The notes below the pieces were generated by a model. It worked only from the letters and a program-made list of their open reading frames with translations, had not been told where the DNA came from and did not search any database. Of a stretch of DNA of 64,000 bases, positions 17,175 through 26,139 are shown in pieces. This stretch comes from Streptomyces sp. NBC_00425. Lineage in GTDB: Bacteria; Actinomycetota; Actinomycetes; Streptomycetales; Streptomycetaceae. Position numbers and translations under genes: made by a program. The stretch spans positions 6,758,001-6,822,000 of the forward strand of contig NZ_CP107928.1 in the NCBI RefSeq assembly GCF_036030735.1, given 5' to 3'. Every line of letters starts with the position of its first letter. Position 1 is the first letter of the stretch.

Positions 17175-17240
17175 AAGTGTCAGTTACCGACTTGTGAACT
17201 CGTTTGTCAATTGTCAGTGGCTGTCACTAGCCTCGAACGC
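17175..17240. promoter_or_regulatory. Overlapping divergent promoters of tetR and the DHA2 exporter
   Basis: Rightward: TTGTCA (17204-17209), 18 bases, TAGCCT (17228-17233), with a start near the exporter ATG at 17241. Leftward: TTGACA (complement of 17205-17210), 18 bases, TAACTG (complement of 17181-17186), with a start near the tetR ATG at 17174. The two -35 boxes overlap on opposite strands. TGTCA pentamers occur four times in the region and are the likely repressor contacts. Confidence 0.75.
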
Positions 17241-18860
17241 ATGACCAGTCAGACCACCATCGACTCGACGGGTCCGGGAGGCAAGGCGCCGACGGACCGG
17301 TCGGACGGACCGCCCGCCAAGGGGCTGCGCGGCCACCCGTGGCTCACCCTCGTCACCGTCGCCGTCGGCGTCATGATGGTGGCCCTCGACGGCACCATCG
17401 TGGCCATCGCCAACCCGGCCATCGCCAGTGACCTGGGCGCCACGTTCGCCGAGGTGCAGTGGATCACCAACGCCTACTTCCTCGCCCTCGCGGTCTCCCT
17501 GATCACCGCGGGCAAGCTCGGCGACCGCTTCGGCCACCGCCAGACGTTCCTGATAGGCGTGGTCGGCTTCGCCGCCGCCTCCGGCGCGATCGGCCTGTCC
17601 GGCAGCATCGGCGCGGTCGTCGCCTTCCGGGCGCTCCAAGGCGTGTTCGGCGCCCTGCTCATGCCGGCCGCGCTCGGCCTGCTGCGCGCGACCTTCCCGG
17701 CCGAGAAGCTCAACATGGCCATCGGCCTGTGGGGCATGGTCATCGGCGCCTCCACCGCCGGCGGTCCGATCCTCGGCGGCGTCCTCGTCGAGCACGTCAA
17801 CTGGCAGTCGGTGTTCTTCATCAACGTGCCGGTCGGCGCCCTCGCCCTGGTGCTGGGCGTGCTGATCCTGCTCGACCACCGCGCGGAGAACGCCCCGCGA
17901 TCCTTCGACGTCCCCGGCATCGCCCTGCTCTCCGGCGCGATGTTCTGCCTCGTCTGGGCCCTGATCAAGGCTCCGGCCTGGGGCTGGGGCGACGGGAGGA
18001 CATGGGCGTTCGTGCTCGGTTCCGCCGTGCTCTTCGCGGCCTTCGCCGTGTGGGAGTCGAAGGTGCGGGAGCCGCTGATCCCGCTGGCGCTGTTCCGGTC
18101 GGTCCCGCTGTCGGCGGGCGTGGTCCTCATGGTGCTGATGGCGATCGCCTTCATGGGCGGTCTGTTCTTCGTGACGTTCTACCTCCAGAACGTGCACGGC
18201 ATGAGCCCCATCGACGCGGGCCTGCACCTGCTTCCGCTGACCGGCATGATGATCGTCGGCTCCCCGGTCGCGGGCGTGCTGATCACCAAGCTCGGCCCGC
18301 GCATCCCGCTGGCCGGCGGCATGGCGGCCACCGCGATCGCCATGTACGGCATGTCCACGCTGGAGACGGACACCGGCAGCGGTGTCATGTCCGTGTGGTT
18401 CGCGCTGCTGGGCTTCGGCCTGGCCCCCGTCATGGTCGGCGCGACCGAGGTCATCGTCGGCAACGCCCCGATGGAGCTGTCGGGCGTGGCGGGCGGTCTC
18501 CAGCAGGCCGCCATGCAGATCGGCGGCAGCCTCGGCACGGCCGTGCTGGGCGCCGTGATGGCCTCCAAGGTGGACGGCGACCTGCCGGCCAACTGGAAGG
18601 ACGCGGGCCTGCCCGAGCTCACCCCCGCGCAGCTGGAGCAGGCCTCGGAGGCGGTCCAGGTCGGCGTGGCGCCGGTGGCCAAGGGCACCCCCGAGGCGGT
18701 CGCCGCGAAGATCGCGGACGTCGCCCACGACACGTTCATCTCCGGTATGAGCCTGGCCTCGCTGGTCGCGGCCGGGGTGGCGGTCGTCGCCGTCTTCGTC
18801 GCGCTGCTCACCAAGCGCGGCGAGAACGCGGAGGCGGGCGCGGGCGTCGGTCACATCTGA
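17241..18860 (+). CDS. DHA2 family MFS multidrug exporter
   Basis: 539 aa with about 14 predicted membrane helices, the DHA2 (EmrB/QacA) topology. MFS signatures are visible: the antiporter-type ALDGTIVAIANPAI in helix 1, GKLGDRFGHRQ in the loop 2-3 motif A, and GPILGGVLVEHVNWQSVFFI in helix 5 motif C. It is expected to export drugs or secondary metabolites in exchange for protons. The longer upstream frame passes through the tetR gene and is rejected; the ATG at 17241 matches the predicted leaderless transcript. It is controlled by the divergent TetR protein. Confidence 0.94.
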   Translation: MTSQTTIDSTGPGGKAPTDRSDGPPAKGLRGHPWLTLVTVAVGVMMVALDGTIVAIANPAIASDLGATFAEVQWITNAYFLALAVSLITAGKLGDRFGHRQTFLIGVVGFAAASGAIGLSGSIGAVVAFRALQGVFGALLMPAALGLLRATFPAEKLNMAIGLWGMVIGASTAGGPILGGVLVEHVNWQSVFFINVPVGALALVLGVLILLDHRAENAPRSFDVPGIALLSGAMFCLVWALIKAPAWGWGDGRTWAFVLGSAVLFAAFAVWESKVREPLIPLALFRSVPLSAGVVLMVLMAIAFMGGLFFVTFYLQNVHGMSPIDAGLHLLPLTGMMIVGSPVAGVLITKLGPRIPLAGGMAATAIAMYGMSTLETDTGSGVMSVWFALLGFGLAPVMVGATEVIVGNAPMELSGVAGGLQQAAMQIGGSLGTAVLGAVMASKVDGDLPANWKDAGLPELTPAQLEQASEAVQVGVAPVAKGTPEAVAAKIADVAHDTFISGMSLASLVAAGVAVVAVFVALLTKRGENAEAGAGVGHI

Positions 18861-18980
18861 CGGGATTTCGGCGACTTTTCCCCTATCAGGGTGACAGCGC
18901 TAAAGGCTTCTCGCCTTCGGCACGCGTCACAGGTCACAGTGGGTCAAGCCCTCCGGATGGCAGGGCCTGCCAGGGCTGTG

Positions 18981-19007
18981 GCGCGCTGTCGGAGGGGGAC
19001 AGCGCGC
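18981..19007. terminator. Hairpin downstream of the DHA2 exporter
   Basis: A perfect 10-bp stem GCGCGCTGTC (18981-18990) / GACAGCGCGC (18998-19007) with a seven-base G-rich loop. It lies about 120 bases after the exporter stop and 85 bases before the DUF4190 start, so it is probably the exporter terminator. An operator role for the next gene is possible. Confidence 0.55.
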
Positions 19008-19093
19008 CGACCGCCCGGCGGCCGCAGGGCATGGACCGCGTTTCACGGGTTACCCGATTCATCGAAACATCCCCGGAATCCAGGGAGTTGACG

Positions 19094-19435
19094 ATGGCCG
19101 GATTCGGAAACGGCGCCCGCAGGTACCCCCGCTCGCCTGGCCGCACCAGGTCAGGATGGGGGTCCCCCCGGTCGAGCGAAGCCGAGACTGGGGGAGGGCC
19201 GGACAGTGCGACGCTCGGCATCATCGGCCTCGTCTGCGCGGTCGCCGGATTCTTCGCGCTGGGGATCGTCCTCGGCCCCGCGGCGATCGTCTGCGGCTGG
19301 CTGGCCATGGGCCGCAGCTGGGCGGGCCCCCGCCCGGTACCGGCCCTGGTCGCGGTCGTCCTCGGCGCGATCGACACCCTGCTGGCCCTCGTCTGGCTGG
19401 CGGGAGCTGCGGGCACGGGCAACGGGCTGCTCTGA
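19094..19435 (+). CDS. DUF4190 small membrane protein
   Basis: 113 aa with two hydrophobic segments, about residues 41-66 (LGIIGLVCAVAGFFALGIVL) and 82-108. This is the DUF4190 pattern, a widespread bacterial two-helix membrane family of unknown function. GGGAG lies seven bases before the ATG. Residues 21-35 are encoded by a copy of a dispersed Streptomyces inverted repeat (19154-19196) inserted in frame, so the cytoplasmic N-terminal tail here is unusually long. The insertion could also mean that the gene is only weakly expressed. Confidence 0.75.
   Translation: MAGFGNGARRYPRSPGRTRSGWGSPRSSEAETGGGPDSATLGIIGLVCAVAGFFALGIVLGPAAIVCGWLAMGRSWAGPRPVPALVAVVLGAIDTLLALVWLAGAAGTGNGLL
19154..19196. 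repeat. Dispersed Streptomyces inverted-repeat element, in frame within the DUF4190 gene
   Basis: The segment runs from GGATGGGGGTCCCCCC through GGTCGAGCGAAGCCGAGA to CTGGGGGAG. I recognise this block as a frequent intergenic repeat of Streptomyces chromosomes; its ends are complementary G and C runs and its centre holds a TCGAGCGAAGCCGA core. Here it lies inside a coding region and encodes the residues GSPRSSEAETGGG. Confidence 0.7.
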
Positions 19436-19585
19436 CCCCGGCCTGCGGCCCGGCCCGATTCCCGGCCCCGCGCCGATCTCCGGCCCGCCCCGGCCTGCGG
19501 TCCCTGCCCTGCGACCGTCGAGCGGTCGCCGTGGCGACCGTCTCCGGGGCGGCTCCCGGCCGACGGGGCGGCTTTCGGCTCCGGG

Positions 19586-20371
19586 CTAGTGGGGCGGGTG
19601 GCCGGCGGTCAGGGGCGGGGCCTTCCGGGCGCCGTCCCGCAGTGCCGCGACCTCGCTCCGCAGCGCCCTCACCTCCTCCGTCAACGCCAGGATAGCCTCC
19701 GTCTGCGCGCGTTCCTCGACGTCGTCCTTCTCGAAGCGCTCGATGAACCACGCGGCGATGTTCGCGGTGACCACACCCAGCAGAGCGATCCCGGAGAGCA
19801 TCAGTCCGACGGCGATGATCCGCCCCAGGCCGGTGGTCGGCGAGTGGTCGCCGTATCCCACGGTCGTCATCGTGGTGAACGACCACCACAGCGCGTCACC
19901 CAGTGTCCGGATGTTCCCGCCCGGCGACTCGCGCTCGACCGACAGCACCGCGAGCGATCCGAACATCAGCAGTCCGACGACCGCGCCCACGACATAGGTC
20001 GTCATCCGGATCTGCGAGGCCATCCGGGCCCGCCGGCCCACCAGCAGCAGCGTCGAGACCAGCCGCAGCAGCCGCAACGGCTGGAGCAGCGGCAGCACGA
20101 CCGCGCACAGGTCCAGCCAGTGCGTGCGGACGAACCGCCGTCGCCCGGTCGTCAGCGCCAGCCGGATCAGATAGTCCGCGGCGAACGTCCCCCACACCGT
20201 CCACTCCACCGCGGTGCACACCACCGTCGTCGAGCGGCCGGCCGAGGTGTCCACGATCGGCACCGCGTAGGCGACGGCGTACATCACGGCGAGGGCCAGC
20301 AAGGGCCGTTGCGTCCACTGCTCCCACCGGTCCTGCCGGTCCCACCGGGGCTGCGCCGTTCCTTCGTGCAT
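19586..20371 (-). CDS. Potassium channel family protein (voltage-sensor-like, TVGYGD filter)
   Basis: 261 aa from ATG 20371. The selectivity filter TVGYGD is at residues 170-175, between two pore helices. Upstream there are further membrane segments (about 22-42, 50-75, 86-112), the last of which contains repeated Arg residues (PLRLLRLV...GRRARM) like an S4 voltage sensor. The topology therefore resembles a Kv-type 6-TM subunit rather than a KcsA-type 2-TM channel. The C terminus is a Glu-rich coiled coil (about residues 213-250) suited to tetramer assembly. It lies downstream of aceE in the same direction but is separated by a terminator. Confidence 0.9.
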   Translation of the reverse strand: MHEGTAQPRWDRQDRWEQWTQRPLLALAVMYAVAYAVPIVDTSAGRSTTVVCTAVEWTVWGTFAADYLIRLALTTGRRRFVRTHWLDLCAVVLPLLQPLRLLRLVSTLLLVGRRARMASQIRMTTYVVGAVVGLLMFGSLAVLSVERESPGGNIRTLGDALWWSFTTMTTVGYGDHSPTTGLGRIIAVGLMLSGIALLGVVTANIAAWFIERFEKDDVEERAQTEAILALTEEVRALRSEVAALRDGARKAPPLTAGHPPH

Positions 20372-20408
20372 GGTCGCATCGTAAAGAACGGGTAAGGGCG
20401 GTGAAGCC

Positions 20409-20446
20409 CGAAGGGCGGTGGAGCCCGAAGACTCCACCGCCCTTCG
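20409..20446. terminator. Terminator of aceE
   Basis: A perfect 15-bp stem CGAAGGGCGGTGGAG (20409-20423) / CTCCACCGCCCTTCG (20432-20446) with an eight-base loop. It lies about 80 bases after the aceE stop on the minus strand. The left arm partially duplicates a neighbouring GGGCGGTGAAGCCCGAA. Confidence 0.85.
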
Positions 20447-20455
20447 TCCGCTCAC

Positions 20456-20519
20456 GTCGTGCTCAGGTCGTGCTCACGTCGTGCTCGGGTCGTGCTCGAC
20501 GTCGTGCTCGGGTCGTGCG
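20456..20519. repeat. Tandem 11-bp repeat between the aceE stop and its terminator
   Basis: Five consecutive units of GTCGTGCTC plus two or three variable bases (20456, 20467, 20478, 20489 and 20501), then a truncated sixth. Four units are 11 bases long and one is 12. It is non-coding and begins directly after the aceE stop codon at 20524 on the minus strand. Confidence 0.85.
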
Positions 20520-20523
20520 GGGG

Positions 20524-23271
20524 CTACGCGTCGCCCCCGGCGGCCCCCGGATCCGCCGCGGAGACGTCCAGCAGCTGGTACCGGTCGATGGCCTGCTTCA
20601 GCAGCGACCGGTCGACCTTGCCCTCCCGTGCCAGCTCGGTCAGCACCGCCACCACCACCGACTCGGCGTCGATGTGGAAGAAGCGGCGCGCCGCCCCGCG
20701 GGTGTCGGCGAAGCCGAAGCCGTCCGCGCCCAGCGACTGGTAGGTGCCCGGCACCCAGCGGGCGATCTGGTCCGGCACCGACCGCATCCAGTCCGAGACG
20801 GCCACGAACGGCCCTTCGGCCCCGGAGAGCTTGCGCGTCACGTACGGCACCTGCTGCTCCTCCTCGGGGTGCAGCAGGTTGTGCCGCTCGACCTCGACGG
20901 CTTCGCGCCGCAGCTCGTTCCATGAGGTCGCGGACCAGACGTCGGCCTTGACGTTCCAGTCCTCGGCGAGGATCTTCTGCGCCTGGACCGCCCACGGGAC
21001 GGCCACCCCGGACGCGATGATCTGCGCCGGGATCGACCCCGAGGTGCCCTCGCTGAAGCGGTGGATGCCCTTGAGGATGCCCTCGGCGTCCACGTTCGCC
21101 GGCTCGGCGGGGTGCTGGATGGGCTCGTTGTAGACGGTGAGGTAGTAGAAGACGTCCTCGCCGTGCGGGTGCTCGGCCGAGCTGCCGTACATCCGGCGGA
21201 GCCCGTCCTGCACGATGTGCGCGATCTCGAAACCGTAGGCCGGGTCGTAGGCGACGCAGCCCGGGTTGGTCGAGGCGAGCAGCTGCGAGTGGCCGTCCGC
21301 GTGCTGGAGTCCCTCACCGGTCAGGGTCGTACGCCCGGCGGTCGCCCCCAGGACGAAACCGCGCGCCAACTGGTCCGCCATCTGCCAGAACTGGTCGCCG
21401 GTGCGCTGGAAACCGAACATCGAGTAGAAGACGTAGACCGGGATGAGCGGCTCGCCGTGTGTGGCGTAGGCCGATCCCGCCGCGATCAGGGAGGCCGTGC
21501 AGCCCGCCTCGGAGATGCCGTCGTGCAGCATCTGACCCGTCGGCGACTCCTTGTACGCCAGCAGCAGCTCGCGGTCGACCGACTCGTACTGCTGGCCGAG
21601 CGGGTTGTAGATCTTCGCACTCGGGAAGAACGAGTCCATGCCGAAGGTGCGGTACTCGTCCGGCGCGATCAGCACGAACCGCTTGCCGAGCTCCTTGTCC
21701 CGCATGAGGTCCTTGAGGAGCCGCACAAAGGCCATGGTCGTCGCGATGGACTGCTGACCCGAGCCCTTCTTCACGCTCGCGTACGTCTTGTCGTCCGGCA
21801 GCGCGAGCGGCTTCGAGCGCACCACGCGGGTCGGGACGTAGCCGCCGCAGCTCTTGCGGCGGTCGTGCATGTACTGGATCTCCTCCGAGTTCCGGCCGGG
21901 GTGGAAGTACGGCGGCACGCCGCCTTCCAGCTCCTTGTCGGAGATCGGCAGGTGCAGCCGGTCGCGGAAGCCCTTCAGGTCGGCGACCGTCAGCTTCTTC
22001 ATCTGGTGCGTGGCGTTGCGGCCCTCGAAGTTCGGGCCCAGCGTCCAGCCCTTGACCGTCTTGGCGAGGATGACCGTCGGCTGACCGGTGTGCTCCACGG
22101 CCGCCTTGAACGCCGCGTAGATCTTCCGGTGGTCGTGACCGCCGCGGCCCAGGTGCAGGATCTGGTCGTCGGTCATGCCCTCGACCATCGCGCGCAGCCG
22201 GTGGTCGTCGCCGAAGAAGTGGTCCCGGATGTAGGAGCCGGACTCGGTGGCGTACGTCTGGAACTGACCGTCCGGCGTGGTGTTCATCCGGTTGACGAGG
22301 GTGCCGTCGCGGTCCTGGGCGAGCAGCGGGTCCCACGACCGGTCCCAGATCAGCTTGATCACGTTCCAGCCGGCGCCCCGGAAGACCGACTCCAGCTCCT
22401 GGATGACCTTGCCGTTGCCGCGCACCGGCCCGTCGAGCCGCTGGAGGTTGCAGTTGACCACGAAGGTCAGGTTGTCCAGGCCCTCACGTGCGGCGATCGT
22501 CAGCTGGCCGAGCGACTCCGGCTCGTCCATCTCGCCGTCCCCGAGGAACGCCCACACGCGCGACTTCGACGTGTCGGCGATCCCGCGCGCGTGCATGTAG
22601 CGGTTCATCCGCGCCTGGTAGATCGCGCCGATCGGGCCGAGGCCCATCGACACCGTCGGGAACTCCCAGAAGTCTGGCATCAGACGCGGGTGCGGATACG
22701 AGGACAGCCCGTGCGGCGCCTTCGACTTCTCCTGGCGGAAACCGTCGAGGTTGTCCTCGCTGAGCCGGTCGAGCAGGAACGCGCGCGCGTAGATGCCCGG
22801 CGAGGCGTGGCCCTGGAAGAAGACCTGGTCGCCGCCGTCGCCCTCGTCCTTGCCGCGGAAGAAGTGGTTGAAGCCGACGTCGTAGAGGGACGCCGAGGAG
22901 GCGAAGGTGGCGATGTGGCCGCCCACGCCGATGCCCGGCCGCTGGGCTCTGGACACCATCACGGCCGCGTTCCAGCGGGTCGCGTTGAGGATCTTGCGCT
23001 CGATCTCCTCGTTGCCCGGGAAGAACGGCTCGGCCCTGGTGGGGATGGTGTTGACGTAGTCCGTGCTGCGCATCTCGGGCACGGCCACGCGCTTCTCGCG
23101 CGCTCGCTCGATCAGGCGCAGCATGAGATAGCGGGCCCGCTCCCGGCCGCGCTCGTCGATCGCGGCGTCGAGGGAGTCGAGCCACTCCTGGGTTTCCTCG
23201 GGATCGAAGTCAGGAACCTGACTCGGAAGGCCGCCAATGATGATCGGGTTGCGATCGGATCCGGAAGCCAC
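20524..23271 (-). CDS. aceE: Pyruvate dehydrogenase E1 component, homodimeric type
   Basis: 915 aa, the full length of the single-chain (AceE) E1 of gamma-proteobacterial and actinobacterial type. It decarboxylates pyruvate with thiamine diphosphate and transfers acetyl to the E2 lipoyl domain, feeding acetyl-CoA to the cycle and to fatty acid synthesis. The thiamine diphosphate motif begins at [14 protein letters not shown] and ends with VVNCN (about residues 240-275). Transketolase-like middle and C-terminal domains are complete. The start is a GTG with AAGGAA four bases upstream. It is monocistronic, with a long 450-base upstream region shared with the divergent DUF3052 gene. Confidence 0.96.
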   Translation of the reverse strand: MASGSDRNPIIIGGLPSQVPDFDPEETQEWLDSLDAAIDERGRERARYLMLRLIERAREKRVAVPEMRSTDYVNTIPTRAEPFFPGNEEIERKILNATRWNAAVMVSRAQRPGIGVGGHIATFASSASLYDVGFNHFFRGKDEGDGGDQVFFQGHASPGIYARAFLLDRLSEDNLDGFRQEKSKAPHGLSSYPHPRLMPDFWEFPTVSMGLGPIGAIYQARMNRYMHARGIADTSKSRVWAFLGDGEMDEPESLGQLTIAAREGLDNLTFVVNCNLQRLDGPVRGNGKVIQELESVFRGAGWNVIKLIWDRSWDPLLAQDRDGTLVNRMNTTPDGQFQTYATESGSYIRDHFFGDDHRLRAMVEGMTDDQILHLGRGGHDHRKIYAAFKAAVEHTGQPTVILAKTVKGWTLGPNFEGRNATHQMKKLTVADLKGFRDRLHLPISDKELEGGVPPYFHPGRNSEEIQYMHDRRKSCGGYVPTRVVRSKPLALPDDKTYASVKKGSGQQSIATTMAFVRLLKDLMRDKELGKRFVLIAPDEYRTFGMDSFFPSAKIYNPLGQQYESVDRELLLAYKESPTGQMLHDGISEAGCTASLIAAGSAYATHGEPLIPVYVFYSMFGFQRTGDQFWQMADQLARGFVLGATAGRTTLTGEGLQHADGHSQLLASTNPGCVAYDPAYGFEIAHIVQDGLRRMYGSSAEHPHGEDVFYYLTVYNEPIQHPAEPANVDAEGILKGIHRFSEGTSGSIPAQIIASGVAVPWAVQAQKILAEDWNVKADVWSATSWNELRREAVEVERHNLLHPEEEQQVPYVTRKLSGAEGPFVAVSDWMRSVPDQIARWVPGTYQSLGADGFGFADTRGAARRFFHIDAESVVVAVLTELAREGKVDRSLLKQAIDRYQLLDVSAADPGAAGGDA

Positions 23272-23721
23272 GCTGTTCCTTACCTGTCAGAGGGGCTGTG
23301 TGGGGCTGGGTGGGGTTTTATGGGTCTCGCTCGGGGTCTCCCGGGCGTCACGCGGATGGCTCCGCCTGGCTCCCGGGCGCCTGCACCGCCCCATCGTCTA
23401 CCTAGGCGCCGCAAACGTCATCTCTACCCCTAGGTAACAGCAGCCCGTTCGCATCTCGTACCCTTGGATGGTTCTCAAATGCGCAAACAGGGCAGATAGG
23501 TGTGGTGTACGTCACCATTCGTCCGCATCGTGTGCCTGGGGTTGCGTCGAGACGGCCAGGATCGTCACCGTTTCGGCGGTCCGAACCGCCGGGTACTTGC
23601 GCGATCCGTCCCGTCCGTGTGGACTACGGCCAATGCCTCGCGCACGCGCGTGGCTGAGATTCCCCCCAGCCCTGGACGGGTCCGGGGGAACCCCATCCGA
23701 ATCAAGATCAGGAGGCAACCC
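23272..23721. other. 450-base intergenic region between aceE and the DUF3052 gene
   Basis: I see no credible gene here. It holds the divergent promoters. An inverted pair TACCTAGG (23399-23406) / CCTAGGTA (23429-23436) lies about 130 bases upstream of aceE and could be a regulator site; CCTAGG is rare in this kind of DNA. For the plus strand, TTCTCA (23472-23477), 17 bases, GATAGG (23495-23500) is a possible promoter, which would give a leader of about 215 bases. Confidence 0.5.
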
Positions 23722-24159
23722 GTGAGCGCGACCGCGGACCACGCGGAGGAGCGGACCAGCCCTGCCGTCAGGCTGGGTTTCCAGCCCGAGCAGGTGGTCC
23801 AGGAGATCGGCTACGACGACGACGTCGACCAGGAGCTCCGCGAGTCCATCGAGGAAGTCATCGGCAGCGATCTGGTGGACGAGGACTACGACGACGTCGC
23901 CGACGCCGTGGTGCTCTGGTTCCGCGACGATGACGGAGACCTGACGGATGCGCTGGTGGACGCCACCACGTACATCGAGGAAGGCGGGTCGATCCTCCTC
24001 CTGACGCCGAAGACCGGCCGTACGGGATACGTGGAGCCGAGCGACATCTCCGAAGCCGCGACGACTGCGGGTCTGTCGGCCAGCAAGAGCGTCAGCGTCG
24101 GCAAGGACTGGAGCGGCAGCCGGCTGGTGACGCCCAAGGCGGCCAAGTCCAAGAAGTGA
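23722..24159 (+). CDS. DUF3052 family protein
   Basis: 145 aa from GTG 23722 (VSATADHAEERTSP), with a textbook AGGAGG eight bases upstream. The family is actinobacterial and small, acidic (an EIGYDDDVDQEL cluster and many Asp/Glu), with a basic lysine-rich tail (PKAAKSKK). In Streptomyces and Mycobacterium it is found beside aceE and the AhpE-type peroxiredoxin, as here. No catalytic motif is visible and its function is unknown. It ends at a 10-11-bp hairpin terminator at 24169-24202. Confidence 0.9.
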   Translation: MSATADHAEERTSPAVRLGFQPEQVVQEIGYDDDVDQELRESIEEVIGSDLVDEDYDDVADAVVLWFRDDDGDLTDALVDATTYIEEGGSILLLTPKTGRTGYVEPSDISEAATTAGLSASKSVSVGKDWSGSRLVTPKAAKSKK

Positions 24160-24168
24160 TGTGACGTG

Positions 24169-24202
24169 CGGACGGGCCGGGCTCACGCCTTCGGCCCGTC
24201 CG
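24169..24202. terminator. Hairpin terminator after the DUF3052 gene
   Basis: An 11-bp perfect stem CGGACGGGCCG (24169-24179) / CGGCCCGTCCG (24192-24202) with a 12-base loop, starting 10 bases after the stop codon. Confidence 0.8.
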
Positions 24203-24272
24203 TCGGCTTTCGGCGGCCGCTGCGTAGGGTGGGTCTCACCCAGACAGCCCCACCCGAAGGGACATCCAGGCG

Positions 24273-24731
24273 ATGGCGATCCAGGTCGGCGACAAGGCCC
24301 CCGACTTCGAGCTCAAGGACAACCACGGCCGGGCCGTGAGGCTCTCCGACTTCCGGGGCGACAAGAACGTCGTCCTGCTCTTCTACCCCTTCGCCTTCAC
24401 CGGTGTGTGCACCGGGGAACTGTGCGAGGTGCGCGACCACCTGCCGCAGTTCGCCGACCGCGACACCCAGGTGCTCGCCGTGTCCAACGACTCGATCCAC
24501 ACCCTGCGCGTCTTCGCCGAGCAGGAGGGCCTGGAGTACCCGCTGCTGAGCGACTTCTGGCCGCACGGCGAGGTGTCCCGTGCCTACGGCGTCTTCGCCG
24601 AGGACAAGGGCTGCGCGGTGCGCGGCACCTTCGTCATCGACAAGGAGGGCGTCGTGCGCTGGACGGTCGTCAACGCCCTGCCGGACGCCCGCGACCTCGG
24701 CGAGTACGTCAAGGCGCTCGACACCCTGTGA
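24273..24731 (+). CDS. Peroxiredoxin (AhpE/Bcp type)
   Basis: 152 aa thioredoxin-fold peroxidase. The peroxidatic Cys46 sits in [14 protein letters not shown], with the conserved Pro39 and Thr43; a second Cys51 is only five residues later and may act as resolving cysteine or not at all. It reduces hydroperoxides in the cytoplasm. The length and the [13 protein letters not shown] sequence match the one-cysteine AhpE group of actinobacteria. The start has GAAGGGA nine bases upstream. It is separated from the upstream DUF3052 gene by a terminator, so it probably has its own promoter. Confidence 0.93.
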   Translation: MAIQVGDKAPDFELKDNHGRAVRLSDFRGDKNVVLLFYPFAFTGVCTGELCEVRDHLPQFADRDTQVLAVSNDSIHTLRVFAEQEGLEYPLLSDFWPHGEVSRAYGVFAEDKGCAVRGTFVIDKEGVVRWTVVNALPDARDLGEYVKALDTL

Positions 24732-24808
24732 TTCTTCGGCCCCAGGGCCTGCGTGCTTCGGGAACCCGTCACTAGGATCGACACGTTGATCCGATATCCG
24801 ACGCATCA

Positions 24809-24820
24809 CGGGGCTCCCCG
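24809..24820 (+). promoter_or_regulatory. G/C hairpin in the terD leader
   Basis: CGGGGCTCCCCG, a perfect 5-bp inverted repeat 24 bases before the GTG of the first terD gene. Comparable GGGGG/CCCCC palindromes occur just before the second terD gene (25487-25512) and before the DUF475 gene (26289-26300). Confidence 0.4.
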
Positions 24821-24844
24821 CCCCAGAAACCAATGGAGGAGTTC

Positions 24845-25420
24845 GTGGGAGTCAGCCTCAGCAAGGGCGGCAACGTATCGCTGACCAAGGAGGCCCCGGG
24901 CCTGACCGCGGTCATCGTCGGTCTGGGGTGGGACGTCCGCACCACGACCGGCACCGACTTCGACCTGGACGCCAGTGCGCTGCTGGTGAACAACGCCGGC
25001 AAGGTCGCCAGCGACGCCAACTTCGTCTTCTTCAACAACCTGAAGAGCCCCGACGGCTCGGTCGAGCACACCGGTGACAACACCACCGGTGAGGGCGAGG
25101 GCGACGACGAGGCGATCAAGGTCAACCTCGCCACGGTCCCGGCCGACGTCGACAAGATCGTCTTCCCGGTGTCGATCTACGACGCGGAGAACCGCCAGCA
25201 GTCCTTCGGCCAGGTCCGCAACGCGTTCATCCGCGTCGTGAACCAGGCCGGCGGCGCCGAGATCGCCCGCTACGACCTCAGCGAGGACGCGAGCACGGAG
25301 ACCGCGATGGTCTTCGGCGAGCTGTACCGGCACGGCGCGGAGTGGAAGTTCCGTGCCATCGGCCAGGGGTACGCCTCGGGTCTGCGCGGCATCGCGCAGG
25401 ACTTCGGCGTCAACGTCTGA
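24845..25420 (+). CDS. terD: TerD family stress protein
   Basis: 191 aa from GTG 24845 ([15 protein letters not shown]), with GGAGGAG directly upstream. It is a canonical single-domain TerD: the two calcium-binding acidic clusters are intact, [10 protein letters not shown] (about residues 38-47) and [17 protein letters not shown] (about 77-93). TerD proteins are cytoplasmic, bind calcium, and underlie tellurite, oxidative and phage-stress phenotypes by an unclear mechanism. It is the first of four Ter-superfamily genes in a row here and is about 75-80% identical by eye to the next. Transcription of the cluster probably starts just upstream. Confidence 0.95.
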   Translation: MGVSLSKGGNVSLTKEAPGLTAVIVGLGWDVRTTTGTDFDLDASALLVNNAGKVASDANFVFFNNLKSPDGSVEHTGDNTTGEGEGDDEAIKVNLATVPADVDKIVFPVSIYDAENRQQSFGQVRNAFIRVVNQAGGAEIARYDLSEDASTETAMVFGELYRHGAEWKFRAIGQGYASGLRGIAQDFGVNV

Positions 25421-25455
25421 GACACCCGCACAACCCGAGTCACCCGATCGTCCGA

Positions 25456-25492
25456 CCCCAGGCGCCGCACCGTTCGCGGGCGGCGCCTGGGG
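25456..25492. terminator. Hairpin between the two terD genes
   Basis: A perfect 13-bp stem CCCCAGGCGCCGC (25456-25468) / GCGGCGCCTGGGG (25480-25492), 36 bases after the first terD stop. It separates the transcripts or moderates read-through. Confidence 0.85.
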
Positions 25493-25563
25493 GTCCCCCT
25501 TTGGGGGGAGTGCAGGACAACCGAAGAGACTGCCTGAGCACGACCTAGGGGAGGACCAGCAAT

Positions 25564-26139
25564 ATGGGCGTCACGCTCGCCAAGGGGGGCAACGTCTCCC
25601 TGTCCAAGGCCGCGCCGAACCTCACTCAGGTGATGGTCGGACTCGGCTGGGACGCGCGCTCCACCACCGGAGCCGCCTTCGACCTGGACGCCAGCGCCCT
25701 GCTGTGCACCGGCGGGCGGGTCATGGGGGACGAGTGGTTCGTCTTCTACAACCAGCTCCAGAGCCCGGACGGCTCGGTGGAGCACACCGGCGACAACCTG
25801 ACCGGCGAGGGCGAGGGCGACGACGAGTCGCTGATCGTGAACCTCCTCAAGGTGCCGCCGCAGTGCGACAAGATCGTCTTCCCGGTCTCCATCCACATGG
25901 CCGATGAGCGGGGCCAGACCTTCGGTCAGGTCTCCAACGCGTTCATCCGCGTCGTCAACCAGGCCGACGGCCAGGAGCTCGCCCGATACGACCTCAGCGA
26001 GGACGCCGGCACGGAGACCGCGATGATCTTCGGCGAGCTGTACCGGTACCAGGGCGAATGGAAGTTCAGGGCCGTGGGACAGGGGTACGCGTCGGGTCTG
26101 CGGGGCATCGCGCTCGACTTCGGGGTGAACGTCTCCTAG
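25564..26139 (+). CDS. terD: TerD family stress protein
   Basis: 191 aa, exactly the same length as the preceding TerD and clearly a paralogue ([15 protein letters not shown]). Both acidic calcium-binding stretches are present: [10 protein letters not shown] and [15 protein letters not shown]. It differs from its neighbour mainly between residues 50 and 70, the exposed part between the two binding loops. The ribosome-binding site is GGGGAGGACC upstream of the ATG. Together with the first terD gene it probably forms mixed oligomers, an inference from the family. It is followed by the DUF475 membrane protein. Confidence 0.95.
   Translation: MGVTLAKGGNVSLSKAAPNLTQVMVGLGWDARSTTGAAFDLDASALLCTGGRVMGDEWFVFYNQLQSPDGSVEHTGDNLTGEGEGDDESLIVNLLKVPPQCDKIVFPVSIHMADERGQTFGQVSNAFIRVVNQADGQELARYDLSEDAGTETAMIFGELYRYQGEWKFRAVGQGYASGLRGIALDFGVNVS

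Noticed and set aside
16788..17240. N-terminal extension of the DHA2 exporter
   Set aside because: It is antisense to the TetR gene, rich in Arg/His, and ignores the leaderless promoter at 17228-17233.
21061..23433. A 790-codon plus-strand frame opposite aceE
   Set aside because: Shadow of a very well-supported AceE gene in the other strand.
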